Virus record (IMG/VR): IMGVR_UViG_3300025585_000169
Span: 1-23,652 of that record
Strand: one strand, 5' to 3'
DNA: 23,652 nucleotides
Source of the DNA: a virus
The translations under genes and the position numbers were made by a program. The notes below the pieces were generated by a model. The model worked only from the letters and a program-made list of their open reading frames with translations. It had not been told where the DNA came from and did not search any database. Positions 8,405 to 15,403 of this stretch are shown here, piece after piece. Numbering within the stretch: the stretch's first letter is position 1; every line of letters starts with the position of its first letter.

Positions 8405-9138
8405 GTGTCACTAATCCAGCACCAGTACAGATTGCCAGCGGAGAGTGGGATGTTGAGCCTGGAATCAATAAATTCACAGTCTCAATTCCTACCCGTCCTG
8501 ATGACAATGACTTGGCTGGAATCATTGTTTTAGCCAAAGAGGGAACTGGTCAAACCTTAGCGTATCCTGACGATGTTTTTTATCGAGGTCCGTGGTCTGA
8601 CCTGATAGTCGTAGACACGGATGACGATAATCAAGCTCTGCTACCGAATCAGGCTTATACAGTGGCTGTGGCTGCTTACGATGAGTTTGGGACGGATTCT
8701 CTTAACTTCAGCACCACAAAGAACGTCACGACTGCCAGGGTTGTCACGGCTGACATTGTTGACAATGCTGTTTCAATCGTCAGTAGAAGCAACGCCTCGG
8801 ATTTCAGCAACACGAATCCTACATTCACTTTTACTTACGACATGCCCGAAGATGGTGTCGTGACGTTTATCGCTGTGGTCATTCCTCAAGGGGACGCGAG
8901 CACAACTTCTAACTTTCTTGTTGAGTTTTATGCCGATGGCTCTGGGACTCGGTTTGATTTCCTGAGCAATGATGGATATATCGCGCCAGCGGTTAAGACT
9001 TACACAAATGTCGGCACAAGGGCAAAGGGTACAGGTTACTCGATAGCTGTTGAATGTACCCTGACCAACATGACTGTAAATTCAAGCGGTCAGCGTGGTG
9101 CGCGAGTGGACATGATTTTTATCAGGCGCTTCAAATGA
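8401..9138 (+). CDS. FN3-like tail-tip protein, likely distal part of hub
   Basis: 245 residues, starting at an ATGA overlap with the hub gene. The first about 115 residues (VTNPAPVQIASGEWD, YPDDVFYRGPWSDLIVVDTD, LLPNQAYTVAVAAYDEFGTD) read like a fibronectin type III repeat of the kind found inside gpJ proteins. Residues about 120-245 form a separate beta-rich domain ending GQRGARVDMIFIRRFK that could be a receptor-binding or trimerising tip. It probably assembles on the end of the hub. There is no enzymatic motif. The next gene starts inside its stop (ATGA at 9135). Confidence 0.6.
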   Translation: MSVTNPAPVQIASGEWDVEPGINKFTVSIPTRPDDNDLAGIIVLAKEGTGQTLAYPDDVFYRGPWSDLIVVDTDDDNQALLPNQAYTVAVAAYDEFGTDSLNFSTTKNVTTARVVTADIVDNAVSIVSRSNASDFSNTNPTFTFTYDMPEDGVVTFIAVVIPQGDASTTSNFLVEFYADGSGTRFDFLSNDGYIAPAVKTYTNVGTRAKGTGYSIAVECTLTNMTVNSSGQRGARVDMIFIRRFK

Positions 9139-9530
9139 AGTTCACGACCTACATTAAAAACAAACCAACTGGAACGCATGAATGTCCAGATTGGGAAGTT
9201 AACACTGTCTCTCAAGGGCAGAGTTATGTTGAAGGTCACGCCTTAGAGAATCAATATATTCTGAATGGGCGATTTGTTGATTTTCCTGCAAGACCATCAC
9301 TTAGTCACATTTGGGATTGGGACAGTCTTTCATGGAAAGTTAACCAAGAACTTGCAGAGAATCTTGCGCTGCAAAAAAGAAAAGAGTTATTGTCTGAATC
9401 TGACTGGACTCAATTATCTGATGTCTCAGTTAACAAGACTCTTTGGGCTGAATATCGTCAAAGCCTTCGAGACATCACAAAACAATCAGGTTATCCTTTT
9501 GAGATAATTTGGCCTGAAAAACCGAGGTAA
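9135..9530 (+). CDS. Tail fibre assembly-type protein (Phage_tail_APC-like)
   Basis: 131 residues from the ATG at 9135, which overlaps the previous stop; a longer in-frame reading from 9054 lies wholly inside the upstream gene and is Cys/His-rich, so it was not chosen. The C-terminal half carries the pattern RKELLSESDWTQLSDVSVNK, then WAEYRQSLRDITKQSGYPFE, which is the hallmark of small tail assembly chaperone proteins encoded next to fibre genes. Family members help fold or attach the fibre. It lies directly upstream of the fibre gene, spaced two bases from it. Confidence 0.72.
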   Translation: MKFTTYIKNKPTGTHECPDWEVNTVSQGQSYVEGHALENQYILNGRFVDFPARPSLSHIWDWDSLSWKVNQELAENLALQKRKELLSESDWTQLSDVSVNKTLWAEYRQSLRDITKQSGYPFEIIWPEKPR

Positions 9531-9532
9531 TC

Positions 9533-11710
9533 ATGGCTCAATACAAAACTGGAACTGTCTCCGTTACTAACGGCTCGGCAACTGTCACAGGGTCTGGCAC
9601 TTTGTGGAGTGGCGAGATTGCAGCGGGTGATCTTTTCACAATCGTTGGCGACAACGCATGGTATGAGGTTGCCTCTGTTGGATCGAATACCTCAATCACT
9701 CTTTCTGCGAACTACGCTGGAACAACTGGCTCGGGTAAGTCTTATGCGATTTCCCGTGACTTCACTACTCGCTTGGCTTTGCCTTATCCGCAAAAAGGTG
9801 ACATCGAGACTGCCTCGATTATTAAGAGGGCTTTCGAGCAGATCGACACAGAAACGAACATCGCAACGGCTAATTATTCTGCGACATCAGCTCCCACGGC
9901 TAACGATGATTCAGGGGATGGGTATTCGATTGGATCGTGGTGGGTTAACGTCACATCGGATGAGGCTTATCTGTGTGTGGATGCGACTGTTGGCTCTGCT
10001 GTTTGGACGAAGATCAGCGTAGACGTTCCCAGTGAGATTGTTTCTTTGTTGGCTGGTCAAAGCGTGAGCATGGCATCTCTTACGCTCTCCGGCGGCACAG
10101 CTAACGGTGTACTGTACTTAAACGGCTCTAAAGTTGCTACCAGTGGGTCTGCGCTGACGTTTGATGGTACTAATTTTGCAACGACAGGAAAAATTGGTGC
10201 TGGTGGAAATCCAGGAACATATACGCAAATCTGGAGCACCGGAAATGTCATGGCTGTTGATGGTTCACAGATTGGCTTTTTAGCAAGCTCAAGCGGTGCG
10301 CCAGCGAATTACATGACTGGAAGCAACGCAAGTAATTATCTTGCTTGGATTGCAAACAACTCCGAAGCCATGCGACTGACCAGCATTGGCTTAGGCGTGG
10401 GTACAAGTTCGCCGGGGTACAAGGTTGATGCCACTGTAAGCACAAACGGCGTTAACGGCTACAACGCCTACGGCGCAAACGGTGGCGCAGCCGAGCAAAT
10501 TGGCTACCGTGCAGTAAACGCAAACAACACAGGTCTTTTTGCGGGAGTGAACGGCTTTAATTACTCAGGCAGTTTTGGCACACCAAACGGTGCCGTCATC
10601 ACCAGTATTGGGAACGTGGCTCTAGCGTTTGGAACCAACAACACAGAACGCCTCCGCCTCGACCCCTCCGGCAACCTGGGGCTGGGAGTTACGCCGAGTG
10701 CTTGGGCGGCTTCTGCGCTTGATATTGGAGGATGGTCTTCTTTTGCTCAACGAAACACAAACGGCTGGACACTTGTTGGCGGCAATGTCTATTGGGACGG
10801 CAGCAATTACCGCTACAAAAACAGCTCTACTGCGGCGCTTTATGAACTTCGTGGGCCTACTGGGGTTCATGCTTGGTTCACCGCAGCCTCCGGCACAGCA
10901 GGTGACGCCATAACGTTCACTCAAGCAATGACGCTGGGTTCTGATGGGACGCTTGGTGTTGGAACAACAAGTGCTGTTGCCGCTGACGGAACTTTAGTAG
11001 CCGCCGGTTCTAATGGAACTGGTCAAGGCGCAGCCAACACTGTTGCTCAAATAAACATTTGGGAAACAACATCCGGTAATAAAGCTGGACTTTGGTTTGG
11101 TGCAATGACCAACAGCAATGTTGGAGTTATTGGTTCTCGCACTGCATCAGGCGCTATTGCATTTCAAACATACAACGGAGGATGGGGAGAACGCGCTCGT
11201 ATTGATAGCTCTGGTAACCTGTTAGTGGGGGCTACGAGTTTTTCGTTTGCATCCAACGGAACACAAATTGCTTCAACAGGACGTATTTTTAATACGTCAA
11301 ACACCGATTACAACTTTGAATTATCTGGGTCTAGCAGTGCCAGAATTCGCTTTTACTCATCTGCTGGCGGTAATGGGACTACCGCTGGAAGTATTACTGT
11401 TGATACCACAAATACGCAATACAACACTTCTTCCGACTACCGCCTGAAGAACATCACCGGCCCTATCACCAATTCTGGAGAATACATTGATAGCCTAAAT
11501 CCCGTTGAAGGTACATGGAAGATTGATGGCTCTACGTTTGTTGGCTTGATTGCCCATGAAGTGCAAGAAGTCTCACGCACCAATGTGGCAACAGGTGTTA
11601 AAGATGGTGAGCAAATGCAAGGCATGGATTACTCCAGTGCTGAAATCATTGCAAATCTGATTGCAGAAGTTAAATCCCTCCGCGCCCGTGTGGCATCTCT
11701 CGAATCTTGA
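9533..11710 (+). CDS. Tail fibre with C-terminal self-cleaving S74 chaperone domain
   Basis: 725 residues. Residues 1-80 (YKTGTVSVTNGSATVTGSGT, then AAGDLFTIVGDNAWYEV) form a beta-sandwich attachment domain found at the start of many fibres. The shaft contains repeated short motifs near residues 280 (GLGVGTSSP), 374 (LRLDPSGNLGLGV), 465 (GSDGTLGVGT) and 555 (RIDSSGNLLVGA), as in triple-beta-helix fibres. The end (residues 634-725) is an intramolecular chaperone of endosialidase type: the motif S634-D-Y-R-L-K marks the expected cleavage just before Ser634, and the terminal helix LIAEVKSLRARVASLES is a coiled coil. The family trimerises, folds the fibre and releases itself. The shaft is the likely receptor-binding part. 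Confidence 0.85.
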   Translation: MAQYKTGTVSVTNGSATVTGSGTLWSGEIAAGDLFTIVGDNAWYEVASVGSNTSITLSANYAGTTGSGKSYAISRDFTTRLALPYPQKGDIETASIIKRAFEQIDTETNIATANYSATSAPTANDDSGDGYSIGSWWVNVTSDEAYLCVDATVGSAVWTKISVDVPSEIVSLLAGQSVSMASLTLSGGTANGVLYLNGSKVATSGSALTFDGTNFATTGKIGAGGNPGTYTQIWSTGNVMAVDGSQIGFLASSSGAPANYMTGSNASNYLAWIANNSEAMRLTSIGLGVGTSSPGYKVDATVSTNGVNGYNAYGANGGAAEQIGYRAVNANNTGLFAGVNGFNYSGSFGTPNGAVITSIGNVALAFGTNNTERLRLDPSGNLGLGVTPSAWAASALDIGGWSSFAQRNTNGWTLVGGNVYWDGSNYRYKNSSTAALYELRGPTGVHAWFTAASGTAGDAITFTQAMTLGSDGTLGVGTTSAVAADGTLVAAGSNGTGQGAANTVAQINIWETTSGNKAGLWFGAMTNSNVGVIGSRTASGAIAFQTYNGGWGERARIDSSGNLLVGATSFSFASNGTQIASTGRIFNTSNTDYNFELSGSSSARIRFYSSAGGNGTTAGSITVDTTNTQYNTSSDYRLKNITGPITNSGEYIDSLNPVEGTWKIDGSTFVGLIAHEVQEVSRTNVATGVKDGEQMQGMDYSSAEIIANLIAEVKSLRARVASLES

Positions 11711-11720
11711 AAGGAAAATC

Positions 11721-12008
11721 ATGACTACATTCACTTGGACCGTTAATCCCCTTGAACGCGATATTGCAACAGGCTTTGTTAAGGTCGGGCACTGGAAATG
11801 CGTTGGCACTGACGGAGAATATTCCGACTCTGTTTACTCGACTGCATCGTGGACTGGTGAGCCTACCGTTCCTTATGACCAACTCACCGAAGCTCAAGTT
11901 CTGGCATGGGTTTGGGAATCTGTTGATAAAACCGCAACCGAAGCTGCTGTGCAAGCCAAGATTGATCTTTTGAAGAACCCTGTGACTGCTCAAGGTGTGC
12001 CATGGTAA
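11721..12008 (+). CDS. Small conserved phage protein of unknown function
   Basis: 95 residues from the ATG at 11721, chosen because AAGGA lies at 11710-11715 and because the upstream in-frame extension lies inside the fibre gene. The sequence begins MTTFTWTVNPLERDIATGFV, then VKVGHWKCVGTDG, has a short acidic linker and ends LLKNPVTAQGVPW. This is a small family that I recognise as common in phages of aquatic proteobacteria (DUF7936-type, from memory). It has no catalytic motif, no signal peptide and no membrane segment. Its location between the fibre and the lysis genes is typical. The next gene starts within its last codons. Confidence 0.7.
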   Translation: MTTFTWTVNPLERDIATGFVKVGHWKCVGTDGEYSDSVYSTASWTGEPTVPYDQLTEAQVLAWVWESVDKTATEAAVQAKIDLLKNPVTAQGVPW

Positions 12009-12172
12009 GTAACGTAGAGGCTCGTTTAGACACGCATGAGGCGGTTTGCGCCCATCGTTACGAACAGATCAATGCGCGTTTAAAACGTCTAGAAGGCATC
12101 ATTATCAAAGCCGCAGGGGTAATGCTCTGCGGCATGGCTGGTGTTATCTGGGCGTCTATCTCTAAGGTTTGA
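12002..12172 (+). CDS. 56-aa membrane protein, XhlA/holin-like
   Basis: A short gene. The ATG at 12002 overlaps the end of the previous gene by seven bases. Residues 5-35 form an amphipathic helix with heptad-like spacing (RLDTHEAVCAHRYEQINARL, then KRLEGII), and residues about 36-53 (AAGVMLCGMAGVIWASI) form one membrane segment. A cytoplasmic helix followed by a C-terminal transmembrane helix is the plan of XhlA-type lysis accessory proteins. It is the first gene of the apparent lysis cassette. It could act as holin, antiholin or accessory protein; the sequence cannot decide. Confidence 0.65.
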   Translation: MVSNVEARLDTHEAVCAHRYEQINARLKRLEGIIIKAAGVMLCGMAGVIWASISKV

Positions 12173-12176
12173 ATGA

Positions 12177-12872
12177 GTGGACCCGATAACCCTCATGATG
12201 ATGGCATCCAGTGCGGTGTCAGCAGTCAAGAAGGGTTGTCAACTCTATAAGGACATAAAGAGCGCAGCGGGTGATGTGTCATCAGTCCTTAAAGACATTG
12301 ACAAACAATTCGCCGGAAGAAAAGTCTCCAAGGAGCAAGCTGAAAAGATAGCAGAGAAAAAAGCAGAATTCAGGGAAGCGGCTACAACCGACCCGAATGA
12401 CGTGATCTCTCGAATCGGAAATCAACTTGGGGATTTCTTTGACGCTTTTGACAAGATCGAGCAACTTTTCTATGAAGAAGAAAAACAAGCTCATCAGGTC
12501 TACGAAGGCGAGGATTCAGTCAGCAAGAGAGCACTTCAGAGGGTTTTGATTCGTTCTCGACTACAAATGATGGAGACTGAAATGCGAGAGATTATGATTT
12601 ATCAATCGCCTCCAGAGTTGAAAGATTTGTGGTCAAGATTTGAAGTGATGAGAGCGCAGATCGGTCAGGAACAAAAAAGAGCCTGGGAGAAACTGAGGAT
12701 CGAAAGACAAAAAGAAGCCGCTGAACAAAAGAAAGAGCGAGACTTTTATTGGGGAATTGGAGCATGGCTGATTTGCGGAACAATCGTATGGCTGTACCTA
12801 ATGCTCCTCCTTTGGGCAATCGCTCGACACAGAGAAGGCTCGTTCTCGCTATGGTGGGTAACGTCATCTTGA
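12177..12872 (+). CDS. Conserved phage protein with C-terminal membrane segment
   Basis: 231 residues starting at GTG (12177); an ATG four bases upstream opens only a 25-codon frame. The N-terminus (MDPITLMMMASSAVSAVKKG if GTG is read as Met) resembles hypothetical proteins of podovirus-like and aquatic phages. The middle (residues about 40-190) is charged and helical, with a long Lys/Glu/Gln-rich coiled coil near 165-190. Residues about 192-216 (IGAWLICGTIVWLYLMLLLW) form a strong membrane anchor. Lysis and membrane genes surround it. Possible roles are holin partner or membrane-tethered virion protein; neither is shown by a motif. The next gene begins inside its 3' end. Confidence 0.65.
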   Translation: MDPITLMMMASSAVSAVKKGCQLYKDIKSAAGDVSSVLKDIDKQFAGRKVSKEQAEKIAEKKAEFREAATTDPNDVISRIGNQLGDFFDAFDKIEQLFYEEEKQAHQVYEGEDSVSKRALQRVLIRSRLQMMETEMREIMIYQSPPELKDLWSRFEVMRAQIGQEQKRAWEKLRIERQKEAAEQKKERDFYWGIGAWLICGTIVWLYLMLLLWAIARHREGSFSLWWVTSS

Positions 12873-13012
12873 TGTTTGCTTTGCTGATGTGTTTGACTTT
12901 CGGAGGGTTTCTGTTCATGGACTATAAGATTGAAGAAGCCAGAGCCAAGAAGATGGATAAGAGAGTTGTCGAGTTGCGTAGACAATTTGAAAAAGGATGT
13001 GAGAAGGAATAA
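12764..13012 (+). CDS. Small single-pass membrane protein of lysis region
   Basis: 82 residues from ATG 12764, with GGGG about nine bases upstream; an ATG at 12788 (MAVPNAPPLGN) is an equally possible start. One strong transmembrane segment spans residues about 26-52 (LVLAMVGNVILMFALLMCLT). It is followed by a basic/acidic helix (EEARAKKMDKRVVELRRQFE), giving a plausible N-out/C-in or accessory-holin topology. It overlaps the previous gene by more than 100 bases in another frame. No enzymatic motif is seen. The role in lysis is inferred from context only. Confidence 0.6.
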   Translation: MADLRNNRMAVPNAPPLGNRSTQRRLVLAMVGNVILMFALLMCLTFGGFLFMDYKIEEARAKKMDKRVVELRRQFEKGCEKE

Positions 13013-13013
13013 G

Positions 13014-13226
13014 ATGCAAATATTAGTTTTTTTCCTGATTATTTTTTTGCTTTTTGGCTGCGAAGATCGTTATCGCTATAAGTGCCAAAACCCTGACCAT
13101 TTCCAATCTTTAGAGTGCCAGCGTCCTAAGTGTCTGTTCACTCAGCAGTGCTCAGATTATCTTGTAGCCCCTATCTTGGAGAAGCAAGTTGTACAACAAC
13201 AAAATCAACCGCCTTCTGACAAGTGA
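13014..13226 (+). CDS. Small Cys-rich lipoprotein
   Basis: 70 residues, with AAGGA (13004-13008) upstream of ATG 13014, one base after the previous stop. The N-terminus MQILVFFLIIFLLFGC is a signal sequence with a lipobox-like LFGC; Cys16 would be lipidated. The mature part holds the spaced cysteines YKCQNP, SLECQRPKC and TQQC, and DRYRYKCQNP resembles small phage lipoproteins of unknown function. It is not the Rz1 homologue, which is nested in Rz downstream. It might be an exclusion or envelope protein, or a lysis accessory. Its 3' end overlaps the next gene by 38 bases in another frame. Confidence 0.66.
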   Translation: MQILVFFLIIFLLFGCEDRYRYKCQNPDHFQSLECQRPKCLFTQQCSDYLVAPILEKQVVQQQNQPPSDK

Positions 13227-13671
13227 AGAAATCGAAGTCCGAGTTTGGGCTATCGTTGTCATCATTGTCACCGTGATCCTCGCGGGAATCGTGGGGTTTA
13301 TGCTTTACTCTGTGACGTTCGTTACCCAACCGATCAAGAGCATGGCTCCGATTGACCAAGCCTACACAAAGATGTTGAACGACATTGTTCTGCTCATTGT
13401 GGGTGGTATTGGTGGCGTGATGACCAGAAAAGGCGTCCAGGCTGTGAGTGACAAACTGCACTCTAACCAGACGCCTCCTCCCGCGGTAGCTCCAGCGGTA
13501 ACTCCCGCGGTAAGTTCTTCATTGCCTAACTTCAACTGGATGGGAATCACGAATCCCGCACTAGACGAAGAATGGCGTCCCCCTCCACCTCCCACGACTC
13601 CCCCCGATTACGTTGATCCTGCGAAAGAGGAAATCGCCGTAGAAAGAGCCGCTGCGAGGTCTGAGGCATGA
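13189..13671 (+). CDS. Two-helix membrane protein, holin candidate
   Basis: 160 residues. The start is most likely TTG at 13189 with GGAGAAG (13178-13184) four bases upstream; no in-frame ATG precedes the first membrane helix. Residues 19-45 (VWAIVVIIVTVILAGIVGFM) and about 62-78 (MLNDIVLLIVGGIGGVM) are membrane segments separated by the short conserved QPIKSMAPIDQAYTK. The C-terminal half is Pro-rich and disordered (WRPPPPPTTPPDYVDP). Similar two-helix proteins occur in T7-like and aquatic phages. Position directly before Rz suggests the holin, which makes membrane lesions that free the endolysin. The long Pro-rich tail is unusual for a holin, so this remains a candidate. Confidence 0.66.
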   Translation: MYNNKINRLLTSEEIEVRVWAIVVIIVTVILAGIVGFMLYSVTFVTQPIKSMAPIDQAYTKMLNDIVLLIVGGIGGVMTRKGVQAVSDKLHSNQTPPPAVAPAVTPAVSSSLPNFNWMGITNPALDEEWRPPPPPTTPPDYVDPAKEEIAVERAAARSEA

Positions 13672-14159
13672 AACCTAACCCTTGGCTTATCCTTGCGGTT
13701 TTAATCGCTCTGGGGGCGTTTTATGGCTACGGACACCACAAAGGTTGGACACAGCGCGATCAGGAAATGCAAGTAGAGATCGCCAGGAAAAACAACGAAG
13801 CAAGAAAAACCGAGCAGGAAATGACTCAGAAACTTGCTGAAACTTCTAACGCTTTACAGGAGGCAAACAATGTTGTCACTAAAAAACAAACTGCTCTTGA
13901 CGCTGCTATTCGTGCTGGCAGGGTGCGGCTCCCCGCCCCAAGTTGTGTATCAACCCCCCAAAGTGCCCCCACTCCCGCCGGGAATACAGAAACAAGAAGT
14001 GAACCTGACCGACCGACTAACGAAACTTCTGATGCCGACAGAGCAACCCTCGCAGCCATCGCAGAAATAGTCGCTCAAGGTGACAGGAATACCGCGCAAT
14101 TAAATGCTTGCATCGATGCTTACACGAAGGTTATGGAGAGCATAAATGGTCAACGCTAA
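13668..14159 (+). CDS. Rz: Rz-like inner-membrane spanin
   Basis: 163 residues, with the ATGA overlap at 13668. Residues about 5-27 (WLILAVLIALGAFYGYGHHK) form the single N-terminal membrane anchor. Residues about 30-80 are helical with heptad character (EARKTEQEMTQKLAETSNAL). A Pro-rich link and a C-terminal helix follow. This is the plan of an i-spanin, which spans the periplasm and binds the outer-membrane lipoprotein Rz1 to fuse the two membranes at the end of lysis. The identity is strengthened by the nested lipoprotein gene in a second frame (next entry). Confidence 0.84.
   Translation: MKPNPWLILAVLIALGAFYGYGHHKGWTQRDQEMQVEIARKNNEARKTEQEMTQKLAETSNALQEANNVVTKKQTALDAAIRAGRVRLPAPSCVSTPQSAPTPAGNTETRSEPDRPTNETSDADRATLAAIAEIVAQGDRNTAQLNACIDAYTKVMESINGQR
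13870..14070 (+). CDS. Rz1: Rz1-like outer-membrane spanin lipoprotein, nested in Rz
   Basis: 66 residues, entirely inside Rz in the +1 frame. The start ATG 13870 has a perfect AGGAGG (13858-13863) six bases upstream. The signal sequence MLSLKNKLLLTLLFVLAGC ends in a good lipobox (LAGC), so Cys19 should be lipidated. The mature part is 48 residues and Pro-rich (PPQVVYQPPKVPPLPPG), as in Rz1 proteins. The strong ribosome site inside another coding frame is direct evidence that it is translated. It would pair with the periplasmic end of Rz. Confidence 0.85.
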   Translation: MLSLKNKLLLTLLFVLAGCGSPPQVVYQPPKVPPLPPGIQKQEVNLTDRLTKLLMPTEQPSQPSQK

Positions 14160-14745
14160 TCAACTACAAAGACTCAAAATCGGTCCTGAGTGGGTCGATC
14201 CTTTGAACGAAACATTCGAGCGTTTTGGGATTGTCTCTGCCAGACAACAAGCTGGCTTTATTGGTCAATGTGGACATGAGTGCGGAAACTTCAAAGTGCT
14301 TGAGGAAAATCTAAACTATCGCGCTGCCACTTTGATGAAGCTATGGCCCAAACGCTTCCCTACCCAAGAAATTGCAAATGCTTACGAAAAGAACCCTAAA
14401 AAGATCGCTAATATGGTTTACTCAAACCGCATGGGGAATCGTGACGAATCCTCTGGTGATGGGTATCGCTTTCGTGGTCGCGGGTGTATTCAGCTTACAG
14501 GTCACGCTAACTACTTCCACGCTTCAAAAGCTCTGGGAGTCGATTTTGTTATGGACCCCGATCTTGTCGGAACGCCTAAGTATGCTGCACTGACCGCCGG
14601 ATGGTTCTGGTCAACTCACAAATGCAATGAGTTGGCAGAGGTTCAAGACTGGATTGGTCTAACCAAGAAAATCAACGGAGGCACGATTGGGCTTGCTGAC
14701 CGAATCAAACACATCAACGAAGCGCATGATGTGCTTCAGACGTAA
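14146..14745 (+). CDS. Endolysin, glycoside hydrolase family 19 (chitinase-like lysozyme)
   Basis: 199 residues, starting at ATG 14146 inside the end of Rz, with GGAG eight bases upstream. The catalytic Glu is in GHECGNF (Glu45), with a second acidic position in LEENLNY (Glu54). The substrate-cleft signature GDGYRFRGRGCIQLTGHANY is typical of GH19 endolysins. It cleaves the glycan strands of peptidoglycan in the periplasm. I see no signal peptide or signal-anchor, so it probably needs the holin to escape. The length fits single-domain GH19 endolysins. Its last ten bases overlap the end of a convergent gene. Confidence 0.92.
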   Translation: MVNANQLQRLKIGPEWVDPLNETFERFGIVSARQQAGFIGQCGHECGNFKVLEENLNYRAATLMKLWPKRFPTQEIANAYEKNPKKIANMVYSNRMGNRDESSGDGYRFRGRGCIQLTGHANYFHASKALGVDFVMDPDLVGTPKYAALTAGWFWSTHKCNELAEVQDWIGLTKKINGGTIGLADRIKHINEAHDVLQT

Positions 14746-14915
14746 ACGTCAATCCTAGAACCCAGATTTTTGTAATACTTGTATTCCTCAGTCTGGGTTT
14801 GCTTATCCAACACTTCGGCAACCTTGTTTTGAACAATTTGTTCACGGTTGATTTGCTTCTCTTTGATCTGCACTTGAGAAGGCATCGGGTGAAGGTTTGA
14901 ATAAGCGATTTTCAC
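14736..14915 (-). CDS. 59-aa hypothetical protein, last gene of leftward operon
   Basis: A short open frame, GTG at 14915 to TGA at 14736-14738. The GTG overlaps the stop of the HNH gene as GTGA, suggesting coupled translation. The product is hydrophilic and helical: MKIAYSNLHPMPSQVQIKEK, then QINREQIVQNKVAEVLDKQT, ending GSRIDVYV. A form starting at the ATG at 14885 would lack the first ten residues. Its 3' end overlaps the endolysin gene tail-to-tail by ten bases. I do not recognise the family. Confidence 0.6.
   Translation of the reverse strand: MKIAYSNLHPMPSQVQIKEKQINREQIVQNKVAEVLDKQTQTEEYKYYKNLGSRIDVYV
14759..14799. terminator. Possible weak hairpin between convergent operons
   Basis: AACCCAGA (14759-14766) and TCTGGGTT (14792-14799) are a perfect 8-bp inverted repeat with a 25-base loop that itself contains AATAC/GTATT. 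It sits just past the endolysin stop, where a late-transcript terminator would be useful. There is only a broken T-run on the + side (TTTGCTT), so intrinsic termination would be weak. It lies inside the convergent 59-aa frame and may be coincidental. Confidence 0.3.
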
Positions 14916-15403
14916 ATCAGACCTGCGAACGGATTTTGTAGATTGACCCAGGCTTTTCCAGTCCTGATTCTACACACTACCGACCTATTCACTCCATACT
15001 TCGCAGCGATCACCCTTGAAGGACCTTCTGAGGAACGGATTTCGTCAGCCATTTCCTGCGTTAGTTTGGCGTTTGTGGCTCTCTTGTATATCTGGATTTT
15101 TAAACGCCTTGTAGGGCTTTGTAGAGCCTTCCTGTTGCCTTTTTTCATGTGCTGCTTTGGGTCGTTGTATGTCGTGTGCTCTGGATTAACACAAAGCCCA
15201 TTTTCACACTTGGCGACATAGTACCCGTCCCGCAGTTTTCCTCCAAGAAGCTCGGTAAACAGTCTGCGAACAGCGATCATCTTTCCTGCGTGAAACACAT
15301 AGGGAGTGCCGTTTGCACAATACCCCTGCCACTCCCAACAGTCTCCATCCTCAGTCGTTCTTTCTTTTAGAGTTGTAATCGTGTGAATCTTTTGTTGTTT
15401 CAT
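14912..15403 (-). CDS. HNH-type endonuclease-like protein with C-terminal HTH
   Basis: 163 residues from ATG 15403; a TTG at 15439 would add 12 residues but has no better ribosome site. The segment GDCWEWQGYCANGTPYV, then KCENGLCVNPEHTTYND (Cys66, Cys71, His76), is the zinc-binding HNH pattern seen in phage homing endonucleases and related DNA-binding proteins. Residues about 113-150 (NAKLTQEMADEIRSSEG, then VIAAKYGVNRSVVCRIRTGK) form a helix-turn-helix DNA-recognition unit. Such genes usually act as selfish mobile elements cutting DNA of related phages. It is the second to last gene of the leftward operon, overlapping its neighbours on both sides. Confidence 0.72.
   Translation of the reverse strand: MKQQKIHTITTLKERTTEDGDCWEWQGYCANGTPYVFHAGKMIAVRRLFTELLGGKLRDGYYVAKCENGLCVNPEHTTYNDPKQHMKKGNRKALQSPTRRLKIQIYKRATNAKLTQEMADEIRSSEGPSRVIAAKYGVNRSVVCRIRTGKAWVNLQNPFAGLM

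Noticed and set aside
9054-9134. Upstream extension of the fibre assembly gene
   Set aside because: The extension lies within the previous gene and is Cys/His-rich; the ATG at 9135 has the usual ATGA overlap.
10622-10924. - strand frame with Arg/Ser-rich product inside the fibre gene
   Set aside because: Shadow of the repetitive, Gly/Asn-rich fibre gene, without ribosome site or conserved motif.
14739-14750. GACGTAAACGTC palindrome at the endolysin stop as terminator
   Set aside because: The loop would be only two bases and there is no T-run; it is too short to act as an intrinsic terminator.
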